Assembly (NCBI GenBank): GCA_949527715.1
Contig: CATEWF010000001.1
Coordinates: 1-64,000, forward strand
From: an uncultured Mycoplasmatota bacterium
GTDB lineage: Bacteria > Bacillota_I > Bacilli_A > Mycoplasmatales > Mycoplasmoidaceae
DNA: 64,000 bases
Direction: 5' to 3'
The notes beneath the pieces were generated by a model, which worked only from the letters and a program-made list of their open reading frames with translations, did no database searches and had not been told where the DNA came from. This document shows, in pieces, positions 8,040 through 16,666 of the stretch (position 1 is the first letter of the stretch; each line of letters opens with the position of its first letter). The position numbers were made by a program, and so were the translations under genes.

Positions 8040-8588
8040 ATGGCACAAAATTATAACAGAGTAAGTGTTTACTCACACGATGAATTTGATGAGAAAATGT
8101 ATCGTTTAGGTATTGATACATTTAATGTAGTAGAAGAAAAGGATAAGGCTTTTATTTCCATTATAGGTACTAAAGAATGTCGTGAATATTATTTAAATGA
8201 GGGAGATATACAACATTGGTTCAAGGAAAATACTGATAATGTAATTAATCTTGATTTTGATGATATTGATGATGATAGTGTAGAATGGAATGGTCATACC
8301 TTTTATGGCATTACTGAACAGCAAGCAAAAGAATTATGTGATTTTATTGAAAACAATATAGGTAAGAATTTTTATATTCATTGCCGTGCAGGAAAATCAC
8401 GTTCTCAAGCAGTTTTCTCATATATAGTTAATATGTATGGCGAAGAATATGGATATAGTGAAAAGTATAGTGGCAGAAAGGAAAATCCTTGTCTTACTCC
8501 AAATGTAAGAGTGTTATCAATGCTTAAACGAGAATATTATAAGAAACATAATGCTCATTATTGGGGTCATCTATTTCCATGTATTTAA
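8040..8588 (+). CDS. Dual-specificity / tyrosine phosphatase-like protein
   Basis: 182 residues. The signature HCRAGKSRS (H114, C115, R121) is the Cys-x5-Arg phosphate loop of the protein tyrosine / dual-specificity phosphatase superfamily, in which Cys attacks the phosphate and Arg binds it. An Asp-rich stretch at 71-80 could supply the general acid. It would remove phosphate from Tyr, Ser/Thr or a small molecule; the substrate cannot be read from sequence. Cytoplasmic. The window also carries a protein kinase (49.3 kb), so reversible phosphorylation is possible. Confidence 0.8.
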   Translation: MAQNYNRVSVYSHDEFDEKMYRLGIDTFNVVEEKDKAFISIIGTKECREYYLNEGDIQHWFKENTDNVINLDFDDIDDDSVEWNGHTFYGITEQQAKELCDFIENNIGKNFYIHCRAGKSRSQAVFSYIVNMYGEEYGYSEKYSGRKENPCLTPNVRVLSMLKREYYKKHNAHYWGHLFPCI

Positions 8589-8602
8589 TATAGAATAGTT
8601 TT

Positions 8603-8848
8603 ATGGAATACTTTTTTGTATATTTAGCCACTATAATTATTTCTTGTTTATTTTCTTTTATATTTTGTTATAGGTGTTATAACAAATATGTTGCTTTTCA
8701 AGGTAAAGGTTTAATGTATATATCATTTCTATTGTTTAGTGTTTTAATTCCATTTTTAAATGTAATAGTAAGTTTTTATTATATGATTAATATATTTGAA
8801 AAATTTAATTTTAAAAAGTATTATAGAAATGAATTAGATAACTTTTAA
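8603..8848 (+). CDS. Two-helix membrane protein
   Basis: 81 residues with hydrophobic segments at about 2-22 and 37-62 and a charged C-terminus. Family unknown. Inner membrane predicted. Confidence 0.6.
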   Translation: MEYFFVYLATIIISCLFSFIFCYRCYNKYVAFQGKGLMYISFLLFSVLIPFLNVIVSFYYMINIFEKFNFKKYYRNELDNF

Positions 8849-8865
8849 TTTAATTAATTTGAATA

Positions 8866-9408
8866 ATGTACGAAGGAATTAAGAAATTTGAAGAACGACA
8901 TAAGGATTCTTATATAAAAACAGATAGAATTATTATGTTTGAAGTCAGTTATAATGGTGGTTTGCATTGTTGTTTTTCAGATTATGTAAATAAATCAGAC
9001 ACTTCTGAAAGAGTTTGGTTTGATTTTACATTAATTGATATAGATAATAAGGATTTTGGTTGTGTTGATTTTAAAGTAATTAATAAACCAATAGATGAAT
9101 TGATTGAAAAACATTATGCTAACGAAATTAACCTATGGTTTAGAACAATGAGTATAGATTACTTATCAAAGATAGAAAAATTCTATACTAATTACGATGA
9201 AGCGGTTGAACGTGCCAAAGAAATATACTATGATTATAATCAGCCATTTGCAAATTACGATGTGATACAATATTTTGATAATTGTTTTGATGGGTATATT
9301 AAAAAAGATATAAGTAAAAGGGAAGCAATACGAATACGAAACGAATATACACAAAAGACAAATAGATATGCTGTTAGTTTCGGTATAAAGGTACATCCTT
9401 ATAAGTAA
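8866..9408 (+). CDS. Hypothetical protein
   Basis: 180 residues, soluble. Strand-rich first half with a Cys pair (GGLHCCFSDY), helical C-terminal half with a basic end. No motif recognised. Last gene of the long unit started at 4974. Confidence 0.65.
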   Translation: MYEGIKKFEERHKDSYIKTDRIIMFEVSYNGGLHCCFSDYVNKSDTSERVWFDFTLIDIDNKDFGCVDFKVINKPIDELIEKHYANEINLWFRTMSIDYLSKIEKFYTNYDEAVERAKEIYYDYNQPFANYDVIQYFDNCFDGYIKKDISKREAIRIRNEYTQKTNRYAVSFGIKVHPYK

Positions 9409-9418
9409 TTTAGTTTTA

Positions 9419-9465
9419 TTAACTAAAATAATTTTGTATAATAAAATATTCTTCTTACCTTTGCA
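9419..9465 (+). promoter_or_regulatory. Bacteroidetes-type promoter
   Basis: TTAAC 9419-9423, TTTG 9433-9436, TACCTTTG 9456-9463. Precedes 9490. Confidence 0.75.
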
Positions 9466-9489
9466 ATACTAAAATAAAAGAGAAAGAAT

Positions 9490-9882
9490 ATGTTTGTAAC
9501 AAATTGTTTTTTAAGAAATGTTTCCGAAGACCTTTGGACTGATGTTACTATAATTGGGTATGAGCCACAATATAGAACTTTTAAGTATAATTTGCAAGGT
9601 AAAAATCTTGTCTTAGAAGGTGGCACTTGGCATTGTACCGATTCTGATAACCATCCTAATTGTGTTGATTGTGGCGAAAACAAAAGACTTTTTATTTCAT
9701 TAGCATTAATGTGTAATGATTCAGATGATTTACAATGGTATAATGTGAATGGTGATATGTGTTTTGTAAAGGCATTTGATAATGAAACTAAGGAACTTTT
9801 CGCAAAGCAATATGGTGAAGATTATGTAGCACGAAAAGCAACAAAAGAGGAAATAATTAATCACTTTAATTCAAAGAGGTAA
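9490..9882 (+). CDS. Hypothetical protein with Cys/His cluster
   Basis: 130 residues. The middle GGTWHCTDSDNHPNCVDCG brings two His and three Cys together and could hold a metal ion. No family recognised. First gene behind its promoter. Confidence 0.65.
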   Translation: MFVTNCFLRNVSEDLWTDVTIIGYEPQYRTFKYNLQGKNLVLEGGTWHCTDSDNHPNCVDCGENKRLFISLALMCNDSDDLQWYNVNGDMCFVKAFDNETKELFAKQYGEDYVARKATKEEIINHFNSKR

Positions 9883-9886
9883 TAAA

Positions 9887-10159
9887 ATGACACATACATT
9901 AGTAGTTTTATATGATGGTTTCCAACATAATAAAGAATTGGAAATTAAACTAAATGTATTGGGTGATTCTTATATGATATGGAAAAATACATATATCATT
10001 AAAACTGAATTTAATCCAAAAGAACTTTATGATAATTTAAAACGTAAAAGTTCTGATTATCGTAACATTTTCATTGCTGAAATTATTAATGAAGAAGATA
10101 GTGGCTACTATGGTTTTATGCAAAAAGAAGTATGGGATTGGCTAAAAGATAAACAATGA
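9887..10159 (+). CDS. Hypothetical protein
   Basis: 90 residues, soluble; strand at the start (HTLVVLYDGF), helical and acidic at the end. Second and last gene of its unit. The size and plan resemble small SinR-like nuclease-fold phage proteins, but no active residues can be named. Confidence 0.6.
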   Translation: MTHTLVVLYDGFQHNKELEIKLNVLGDSYMIWKNTYIIKTEFNPKELYDNLKRKSSDYRNIFIAEIINEEDSGYYGFMQKEVWDWLKDKQ

Positions 10160-10174
10160 TGTTTTTAATATTAT

Positions 10175-10221
10175 TTAATAATAAAAATTTGGATAATACG
10201 GAAATTATCGTTACCTTTGCA
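10175..10221 (+). promoter_or_regulatory. Bacteroidetes-type promoter with palindromic spacer
   Basis: TTAAT (not TTAAC) 10175-10179, TTTG 10188-10191, TACCTTTG 10212-10219. GATAAT at 10192-10197 faces ATTATC at 10204-10209 inside the spacer. Confidence 0.75.
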
Positions 10222-10247
10222 TCGTCAAACAAAAAATAATAGATAAT

Positions 10248-10541
10248 ATGAAAGGAAAAGTACGAGTATTTAAACATTCTTTTATGGGTATCAATGCCAT
10301 AGATAAGGAGAATAAAGTTTGTTATTTGTTTAGAGGTAACAAATATCAAGTAGTCCCATTTTCTATAATAGAAGAAGTGTGTCAGGAATATAAAGGAGTG
10401 AATGTTGTTTATAAACCTTATAATATCCTATGCTATCAGCAATATGTTAAAACTTCTAACTATGGTATAAAGGGAGAAGATGTTAATAGAGAAGAATTTA
10501 TTGAAAGTCTTAAAGATTATGAAAAAGTTGAATTAAAATAA
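10248..10541 (+). CDS. Hypothetical protein
   Basis: 97 residues, basic first half with a strand pattern, no recognised motif. First gene after its promoter. Confidence 0.6.
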   Translation: MKGKVRVFKHSFMGINAIDKENKVCYLFRGNKYQVVPFSIIEEVCQEYKGVNVVYKPYNILCYQQYVKTSNYGIKGEDVNREEFIESLKDYEKVELK

Positions 10542-10547
10542 AAAAAT

Positions 10548-10844
10548 ATGACATTACCAGTTTGTATCATAATTATTTGCATTATATTAATCATATTTTG
10601 CGGTTATCGCATACTTTATAGAGAAGAAGATAATAGAGAAGATAAAACTATTTCTCTTTTAAATATTATATTACTTACTATAATATTTACAATATCATTT
10701 TTAGATCTGCTTGCTATAAATTACCCAAAACCGACAGCCATAGATGTATATCGTGGAAAAACAGAATTAAATGTAACTAAAACATTTGCTAATGATAGTA
10801 TTATTAAATGTGATAGTTCGGTAGTGTTTAAAACTTTAAAATAA
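10548..10844 (+). CDS. Membrane protein with conserved C-terminal beta tail
   Basis: 98 residues. Two membrane helices (about 4-20 and 36-56) are followed by AIDVYRGKTELNVT...DSIIK. The same tail (TLDVYNGKTTLQVT...DSIVK) ends the protein at 13169, also behind two helices, so the two genes are paralogues. The tail probably faces the periplasm. Function unknown. Confidence 0.7.
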   Translation: MTLPVCIIIICIILIIFCGYRILYREEDNREDKTISLLNIILLTIIFTISFLDLLAINYPKPTAIDVYRGKTELNVTKTFANDSIIKCDSSVVFKTLK

Positions 10845-10851
10845 TAGGATT

Positions 10852-10989
10852 ATGATGTACATTGCAGAAATACTTTCTATTATATTTGCTATTATGTCCC
10901 TTATACTTGACGATGTTAGTTACGCTTGTCTGTTTTTATTGTGGGCAATTTTATTTCATCTTTACGATGATAAAAATAGAAAAGATTAA
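10852..10989 (+). CDS. 45-residue membrane peptide
   Basis: Start at the double ATG 10852/10855. Nearly all of residues 3-38 are hydrophobic, broken by an Asp pair (LDDVSY), so two short helices are possible; the end is charged. Last gene of its unit. Confidence 0.5.
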   Translation: MMYIAEILSIIFAIMSLILDDVSYACLFLLWAILFHLYDDKNRKD

Positions 10990-10995
10990 CTTTTA

Positions 10996-11042
10996 TTAAT
11001 ACCAAATATTTTGTTGTTTCCTATTTTCTTTGTATCTTTGCA
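10996..11042 (+). promoter_or_regulatory. Bacteroidetes-type promoter
   Basis: TTAAT 10996-11000, TTTG 11010-11013, TATCTTTG 11033-11040. Precedes 11072. Confidence 0.7.
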
Positions 11043-11071
11043 ATGAGAATAGGAAACTTGTTTTTTAATAT

Positions 11072-11698
11072 ATGGCAAAAAATAATTCATTGTCTTATAT
11101 AAGACGATATCTAAATACTTTTGAAAATGCGAAATGTAGTCGTGGTGTGAATAGTTCATATCACATTATTGATGATGTGCATATTAGGGTAAGTAACCAT
11201 AATAAGAAAGTTACTAAGGACTATAATAAAAACGATATAGATATTGTATCTGCTATCAATAATGATAAATTTTATATTGTATCAGTTAAAAATAGTTTAG
11301 GTAATATGATTTTGGATTTGAATGGTACAAAAGAATTTATCCGCAATTATATACTAATAAAGAAGTTAAATATCTACAATAAAACCGAAATTTTTAATGG
11401 TAGTGGAGAGAAGAAAAATGAAGAATTTGGTTTAACAAATAGTGATAAAATTTTTGAAGTTGATAGACACGCATTTGGAGAATTTTTAACTAAAAAATAT
11501 AAATGGTATACATATTTAACCGATGGAGCAAGAAAACAACTAAAAATGGCTCTTTTTAGTAAAAAAGATTTAACGATTGGAGGTTTAGATACTTTTTTAA
11601 ATTCAAATTTAAATGAAATGGTTAAAAAGAAAATTCGTTTAAACAAAAAAATTGTAACAGAGGATATTATGAGTTGTTTTAAAATTGAAAGTAAATAA
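11072..11698 (+). CDS. Hypothetical protein
   Basis: 208 residues, very basic, soluble. A strand-rich part with an FYIVSVKNSLGNMILDL motif is followed by a helical, Lys-rich C-terminus that could bind nucleic acid (inference from charge only). No family recognised. Confidence 0.65.
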   Translation: MAKNNSLSYIRRYLNTFENAKCSRGVNSSYHIIDDVHIRVSNHNKKVTKDYNKNDIDIVSAINNDKFYIVSVKNSLGNMILDLNGTKEFIRNYILIKKLNIYNKTEIFNGSGEKKNEEFGLTNSDKIFEVDRHAFGEFLTKKYKWYTYLTDGARKQLKMALFSKKDLTIGGLDTFLNSNLNEMVKKKIRLNKKIVTEDIMSCFKIESK

Positions 11699-11704
11699 AT
11701 TAAT

Positions 11705-11887
11705 ATGAGAACAATTAAATAAGACGAATGGATAAAACTTAAAAGTTACCATTGTGATAAAGGAAAACATAAGTTTAGAATAAATGAATTTGGTATCACT
11801 TGGTGCGTAATATGTGGTTCTCTTGGAAATTATAATTCAATAAGTAAACCATTGGAAGAAGAAGATAAACTATTAATTAGCAAATAA
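11705..11887 (+). pseudogene. Zinc-ribbon-like small protein with in-frame stop
   Basis: ATG 11705 reads MRTIK and meets TAA as codon 6. The same frame then stays open for 54 codons with a plausible metal site (YHCDKGKHKF ... TWCVICG: His, Cys, then Cys-x2-Cys) and stops at 11887. No ATG lies after the stop codon. The stop is either a nonsense mutation or a base error; a single change to CAA or AAA would restore a 60-residue protein. Confidence 0.55.
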
Positions 11888-11890
11888 GTT

Positions 11891-11962
11891 ATGGAAATAG
11901 GATATGTTATATTCATTTTGATTGTCCTTTATGGGGTATCTATGTATTATTTAAACAAATAA
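11891..11962 (+). CDS. 23-residue membrane peptide
   Basis: A single hydrophobic helix (residues 5-19) in a tiny frame 3 bases after the previous stop. The following promoter starts directly after it. Could be a real micropeptide or chance. Confidence 0.35.
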   Translation: MEIGYVIFILIVLYGVSMYYLNK

Positions 11963-11968
11963 CATTTA

Positions 11969-12015
11969 TTAACTAAAAATATTTGGTCATCTCAAATAAT
12001 ATTATTACCTTTGCA
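11969..12015 (+). promoter_or_regulatory. Bacteroidetes-type promoter
   Basis: TTAAC 11969-11973, TTTG 11982-11985, TACCTTTG 12006-12013. Drives 12057-14895. Confidence 0.8.
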
Positions 12016-12056
12016 GTATCAAATTAAAAACAGAAACAATTTAAAGATATAAAGTT

Positions 12057-12725
12057 ATGAGATACTCAGTTAGAAAACATAGTTATAACGGAAATAATTG
12101 GGACACTTTTGACAAAGTAATGGAATATTTTGCCGAAAAGTATGTCAATGGTTCTATTGATGATGCTAAATGTTTCTTATATGACTTTGGTGAATATCTT
12201 GAGGAAGAAACAAGATTTCCTTGTGATAGAATTGTTCTTAACATATTCAATGGGTATAATGATAGGTTTGATTTGATATTGCAGTATAATGGTGAAAAAA
12301 TTGTATGGTTGCAGATTAAACTTGAAAAATATGGTTTGATTAACCTTTGTAATTTTAGATACGAAAATGAAGGTTTTAAAAAGACTTTTCATAATTGTAT
12401 TGAACAATATATTGATTCAATCAATAATAATATCTTTAATGATTGGTTGCGTAAGTGCAAGGTTAAATCTGAAGGTGATAACTCTATCAAACTTGTAAAA
12501 TATGAAGATTATAAAGTGACTGATACAATACAGACTATTGTAGGCACTATTGAGCATATCTTTGATGTATATACTTCATTAAACGATAGATTGCGTTATT
12601 GTAATGGTACTTATTGGAGATTTGTTGATAATAACATTGATAGTCTTTATCATATATTTGTTAAAAAATTCAAGGGAAATTATTTTCTTATGAACGCAGT
12701 TAATCGTGGAGCATTGATTGACTAA
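12057..12725 (+). CDS. Hypothetical protein
   Basis: 222 residues, soluble, mixed alpha/beta, many aromatic residues. No motif recognised. First gene of a seven-gene unit. Confidence 0.65.
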   Translation: MRYSVRKHSYNGNNWDTFDKVMEYFAEKYVNGSIDDAKCFLYDFGEYLEEETRFPCDRIVLNIFNGYNDRFDLILQYNGEKIVWLQIKLEKYGLINLCNFRYENEGFKKTFHNCIEQYIDSINNNIFNDWLRKCKVKSEGDNSIKLVKYEDYKVTDTIQTIVGTIEHIFDVYTSLNDRLRYCNGTYWRFVDNNIDSLYHIFVKKFKGNYFLMNAVNRGALID

Positions 12726-12754
12726 TTAGTAAAAAAATCTTAAAATATAAAAAT

Positions 12755-13111
12755 ATGCTTACAAAGGAAGAACTTGTTAAAATCGGTGTCAATGTAGATA
12801 ACTTAACATATCCGAATGGTGAAATGAATGTAATTGTTCAATGTTTTGGATTTAGCGAAGAAGATATTGAAAATAATGAACGCACAGAACTTTCACCTGA
12901 TATTTATCATCCTCGTAAAAATAGTGTTTGGTGTTGTAGCTATAATGGCGATAATATTCCATTTGCTAATAAAGAAGAAAAAGAAGATTGGGTTAAACAT
13001 CTTAAAGATTCTGCTGAAAGACTTAAAATTATGTCATACTATCTTTCAAAACAAGCAGAAGAAATTGAAAAATTTGGTTATCCTAAAACAAATTGTTATT
13101 ATCCAGAGTAA
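12755..13111 (+). CDS. Hypothetical protein
   Basis: 118 residues, acidic. Contains NSVWCCSYNGDNIPF in the middle and a helix with regular Leu/Ile spacing at 80-110. Unknown function. A rightward frame overlapping it (12834-13145) is a shadow with no codon structure of its own. Confidence 0.65.
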   Translation: MLTKEELVKIGVNVDNLTYPNGEMNVIVQCFGFSEEDIENNERTELSPDIYHPRKNSVWCCSYNGDNIPFANKEEKEDWVKHLKDSAERLKIMSYYLSKQAEEIEKFGYPKTNCYYPE

Positions 13112-13168
13112 TATTACTTTATTTAATATATTTGTGATTGACTAAAAAAAAATGAATAATAAATTAAT

Positions 13169-13468
13169 ATGGAAACAGGATTAATTGTAATTATAATTGC
13201 TTTAGTAGCAACAGCATTAGGAACTGCCATTGGTTTTTCTTGCGAAGATAAAACTTATGGATGGATTAGTTTAGTATTATTAGCAATAAATTGTTTTTCT
13301 TTAACAACGTATCTTCGTAATAAAGATAATGAAATAAAAGAAGAGACTACTTCGTCAGTTCCTACGACACTTGATGTTTATAATGGTAAAACTACCTTAC
13401 AAGTTACTACTATTATGGAAGGTGACTCAATAGTAAAAACTGATACTATTGTGGTTTTTAAAAAGTAA
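13169..13468 (+). CDS. Membrane protein, paralogue of 10548
   Basis: 99 residues. Hydrophobic segments at about 4-24 and 32-50 lead into TLDVYNGKTTLQVT and IVKTDTIVVFKK, matching the tail of the protein at 10548 in order and spacing. The two N-terminal halves share topology but little sequence. The next start lies 5 bases after its stop. Confidence 0.7.
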   Translation: METGLIVIIIALVATALGTAIGFSCEDKTYGWISLVLLAINCFSLTTYLRNKDNEIKEETTSSVPTTLDVYNGKTTLQVTTIMEGDSIVKTDTIVVFKK

Positions 13469-13472
13469 ATTG

Positions 13473-13739
13473 ATGAGTAAAAAAGTTAAACATAAATGTA
13501 CTACATTTAGCCATATTGATGAAGATGGTAACATAGTCGAAAAAAATAAAATATGTTATGATACAGATAAAGAAGCGATTGAAGCCGCTAGACGAGTTAA
13601 TCTAAAAGAAAAAACTATACATAAGATGGTCGCTTATAAATGTGATGTGTGTCATAAATGGCATATAGGAAAAAGCAAACGTATTTTAACAGAAAAAGAT
13701 AGAGAACATTACAAAAATGTAAAATCAAAACTTATATAA
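13473..13739 (+). CDS. Zinc-finger-like small protein
   Basis: 88 residues from ATG 13473. An upstream start at 13449 would overlap the previous gene and is unlikely. C57, C60 and H64 in AYKCDVCHKWHIG form the Cys-x2-Cys...His core seen in many small phage proteins; C9, H14 and C28 may complete it. The 30311 protein has the same kind of unit (YFCQSCCGWHIT). Function unknown. Confidence 0.7.
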   Translation: MSKKVKHKCTTFSHIDEDGNIVEKNKICYDTDKEAIEAARRVNLKEKTIHKMVAYKCDVCHKWHIGKSKRILTEKDREHYKNVKSKLI

Positions 13740-13942
13740 TGAACAAACGTAGTTTTAAGAAGAAAAATAAAGATAACTTTTATAATCTTTATTATTTTAA
13801 GCAATATCTTGAATGGCTTAATTTATATAAGAGAGAAAAGCAGATGATAAGACTGCAAAAACAAGGAAGATATAAAGATAGACTTTTCTTTATTGGGATA
13901 ACTGAATATTATATACAATGGTGGAAAAATAAAATTAATTAA
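13739..13942 (+). CDS. Small highly basic protein
   Basis: 67 residues, very rich in Lys and Arg at both ends with Tyr/Phe clusters between. Start shares the last base of the previous stop (TAATG). A nucleic-acid contact is possible from charge alone. Confidence 0.55.
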   Translation: MNKRSFKKKNKDNFYNLYYFKQYLEWLNLYKREKQMIRLQKQGRYKDRLFFIGITEYYIQWWKNKIN

Positions 13943-13945
13943 TAT

Positions 13946-14350
13946 ATGTGTTCGTTTATTAAAAATATTATTAGTTTATTTAGAAAGAAAGATAAATGTA
14001 ATACCTATAATATAGTATCTCGCCCTAAAAATAATATTAAAGATATTATTAATAAGATTAAAAAGGAACGAGAAAGACTATATAAATTGGATTGGATGGA
14101 AGATGACTATTGCCGAATTAGTGAATGGGAATGGAGAAATATTGAGAGAAGTTTACATAAAATAGAAGATGGTAAATATTCTCTTGGTGGACATACTTTT
14201 AAAGTAGTTAATAATGAGAATGATGATACTTTGGAAGTTAGATATGAGGGTGGAATGACAGGTTATAGAAGGGGTGATATAAGTGAGGAAGAAGCAGTAA
14301 TTAAGGTTTATTTAAGTATGTTAGATACTTCACACTATTTCCTATCTTAA
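13946..14350 (+). CDS. Hypothetical protein
   Basis: 134 residues. Basic N-terminus, then WMEDDYCRISEWEWRNIERS and a strand-rich, acidic C-terminal half. No family recognised. Confidence 0.65.
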   Translation: MCSFIKNIISLFRKKDKCNTYNIVSRPKNNIKDIINKIKKERERLYKLDWMEDDYCRISEWEWRNIERSLHKIEDGKYSLGGHTFKVVNNENDDTLEVRYEGGMTGYRRGDISEEEAVIKVYLSMLDTSHYFLS

Positions 14351-14367
14351 AAATTAAATTAATTAAT

Positions 14368-14895
14368 ATGGGTGTTTTTATTAAGGCAGTTAAGCCATTA
14401 GATTTATTGATAGAAACTGAAAAGAATAATATCAATTTTGAACGATTGAATAATGCAGAAGAAACAACAGGTAATGATACAATTATTGTTTTTTCGTTAG
14501 ATTTTAGTCCATTGGAACATCTAACCAAATTCAAGTATGGTTTGTATGTAGAGGGTGAACATGGCGAAAATGATTGCAGTATGGCATATAGCACTTATAA
14601 TGCTTTTCGTGCTTCCATTTGTAAAATGGTAACTAACGAAGAATATAATGATTATTGCCGTAAAATTATGATGAATGAGATAGATTCATCAGAGCCATTT
14701 GTGGAATTTTTTTGGTTTGCCGATAATGAGGGTTGTTTCGATTATGCAGTTGCAGAAAAACTATATAAAGATTTTGAAAAATATTATAATACAGCATCTG
14801 AAATGCTTGATAGTCATTTTTTCAATTATTATAAATCTTATATGGCAGTCCTAAAAGATTGTATTGAATTAAAAGGGGTAGTTGAATATAGATAA
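14368..14895 (+). CDS. Hypothetical protein
   Basis: 175 residues, acidic, soluble, alpha/beta. Last gene of the 11969 unit; the next promoter starts 17 bases later. No motif recognised. Confidence 0.65.
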   Translation: MGVFIKAVKPLDLLIETEKNNINFERLNNAEETTGNDTIIVFSLDFSPLEHLTKFKYGLYVEGEHGENDCSMAYSTYNAFRASICKMVTNEEYNDYCRKIMMNEIDSSEPFVEFFWFADNEGCFDYAVAEKLYKDFEKYYNTASEMLDSHFFNYYKSYMAVLKDCIELKGVVEYR

Positions 14896-14911
14896 ATCGT
14901 TTTTACATTTA

Positions 14912-14958
14912 TTAACTGAAATAATTTGGTAGTGAATAAAAAATTCACTACCTTTGTC
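14912..14958 (+). promoter_or_regulatory. Bacteroidetes-type promoter with perfect 10-bp palindromic spacer
   Basis: TTAAC 14912-14916, TTTG 14925-14928, TACCTTTG 14949-14956. GGTAGTGAAT (14928-14937) and ATTCACTACC (14943-14952) are perfect inverted repeats around AAAAA. Each arm overlaps one promoter element. The same arms occur in the promoter at 20121. Confidence 0.85.
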
Positions 14959-14981
14959 TTATAATTAAGAGATAATAAATT

Positions 14982-15429
14982 ATGAGGTATAAAACTATAT
15001 TAAAGCATTTAAATAAGGCTTTTAAAAAAGCATTGGGGTGAAATATGTAAAGAATTTAAGTATTTATTCTCCAATAAAAAGTTTTTAATGTGGAGTTTAA
15101 TAGTAGGTATATTATCAATAATAACATATAATTATCCTGCTGAAGTTTTTATATTCCTAATAATATCTTGTTTGTTGATATTAACAATGTGTTTTATGTT
15201 TGGTGTTTTTATATGCGTACCTATTATGTTTACTATTTATGTCTTTACATCAATGTGTGTAGATATATGTAAAACAAAGGTATATAAACAAATACCTTAT
15301 ATTATAAATTCTTTGATTGCAATATCTAGTATAGGAATAGGTGTAGGGTTTATTTATTATGTAATTAACATTGTTAAGTGGTATTGGAATACTTTTGGGC
15401 TATCTAATTTAGTGATGAATATTTTTTAA
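14982..15429 (+). CDS. Membrane protein, frame broken in an A-tract near codon 15
   Basis: ATG 14982 reads MRYKTILKHLNKAFKKALG and stops at 15041. Dropping one A of the six near 15020-15025 joins it to the frame KHWGEICKEFKYLFSNKKFL, which runs on to 15429 as a protein of about 148 residues with three or four membrane helices. Without the join, translation could start at ATG 15088 (113 residues, entirely hydrophobic). Function unknown. Confidence 0.6.
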
Positions 15430-15447
15430 TTTAAAATAAGAAATATA

Positions 15448-15978
15448 ATGAAGAAAGAAATGTTACCATACAGCCATTTAGTCCTTTATGCAAAAGGTTG
15501 GCTTAGATTTCCGTGGATTAAAGAAACTGATTATTATAGGGAATTAAAGGTTGTATTGAATATGTGTGGTTATTGTGTAACTACAGAAGAAGATGTATTA
15601 AACCATATTCTTAATGCTGTTGATAACTTAAAAGAATTTTATTCTAAAAGAGGAATTAGTTTTATATGGGGATTAAATACCTATTTGGAATTAATAAGTG
15701 AAGCAAAAAAGTATCAGAGAATTTATGATATTAAAACATTTGAATTAGCATTAATACTTCATTGTATTTCTTGTTTAAGACAAATTGATTTACATAAACT
15801 TAATTGCCTTGTTTATAACATTGATTATAGGGTATATAGGGTTAAGTTAGAAACTTCAAAAGAAGCAATGACATATAAAGAGTGTCAAAAACATTTCTTT
15901 AAAAGTTTTAGTGATATGTTGTCGGGACAATCATACGATGAACAATGGTGGATTAAAAATTTAAAATCAATTCGTTAA
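15448..15978 (+). CDS. Hypothetical protein
   Basis: 176 residues, helical, several Cys (YCVTTEED, LHCISCLRQ). No metal-binding pattern with confidence. Soluble. Second gene of the 14912 unit. Confidence 0.65.
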   Translation: MKKEMLPYSHLVLYAKGWLRFPWIKETDYYRELKVVLNMCGYCVTTEEDVLNHILNAVDNLKEFYSKRGISFIWGLNTYLELISEAKKYQRIYDIKTFELALILHCISCLRQIDLHKLNCLVYNIDYRVYRVKLETSKEAMTYKECQKHFFKSFSDMLSGQSYDEQWWIKNLKSIR

Positions 15979-15981
15979 AAT

Positions 15982-16575
15982 ATGAATTTTTTTATTATAA
16001 CAGATTATTCTTTTAATGTTAAGGAACGTATTACGCCAGCGTTATTTGGTGTGAATTTTCTTTATGAGGTCAATGAAGTAAAGGTTAGAGATTACCTAAA
16101 TAAAAGTGCTGATATATTAAAGAAACGAAATAAAGATTTCAATGTTGAAAGTACATTGAAATTTATTAAAGAAAATGTTTCTTATGTATTATCACACGAT
16201 TATACAAAACATATAATTGATGTTCCCGAATTATCATATAGAATTATATGTATTGATAGCAAAGAGAGTGAAACACTATATTTTGAAGATGAAATAAATA
16301 AAGAAGATTATTTAGTATATTTTACTTCAAATTGCGGTTATAACATTATTGGTAATGATGTTCTTGTTAGTGGTGCTGTATTATCTGCTTTTATTGACGA
16401 TGGTGTATGTGAATGGAAAGTAGAAAATATGCCATACGTTAAAATTATTGATTGTTTTGATGATATAGAAGAATTAATTGAGTTAGTTTATTTCAATAAT
16501 GATAAGAAATATATTAAGGTAGTTAGTGAAGATAAATTTGGAGAATTATTTCTACTTAAAAATTATGTTCATTAA
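15982..16575 (+). CDS. Hypothetical protein
   Basis: 197 residues, acidic, alpha/beta. Contains DDGVCEWKVENMP and many short strands. Function unknown. Last gene before the 16594 promoter. Confidence 0.65.
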   Translation: MNFFIITDYSFNVKERITPALFGVNFLYEVNEVKVRDYLNKSADILKKRNKDFNVESTLKFIKENVSYVLSHDYTKHIIDVPELSYRIICIDSKESETLYFEDEINKEDYLVYFTSNCGYNIIGNDVLVSGAVLSAFIDDGVCEWKVENMPYVKIIDCFDDIEELIELVYFNNDKKYIKVVSEDKFGELFLLKNYVH

Positions 16576-16593
16576 AAATGATATTAGTATTCT

Positions 16594-16640
16594 TTAACAA
16601 AAATAATTTGGTACTTTAAAATAAAAGTGATACCTTTGCA
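16594..16640 (+). promoter_or_regulatory. Bacteroidetes-type promoter
   Basis: TTAAC 16594-16598, TTTG 16607-16610, TACCTTTG 16631-16638. Single gene follows. Confidence 0.8.
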
Positions 16641-16666
16641 CTATCAAAATTAAAAGATAAAACAAT

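Noticed and set aside
12834..13145. Plus-strand frame overlapping 12755-13111
   Set aside because: It has a repetitive Lys/Ile composition, no promoter, and overlaps a gene with balanced composition.
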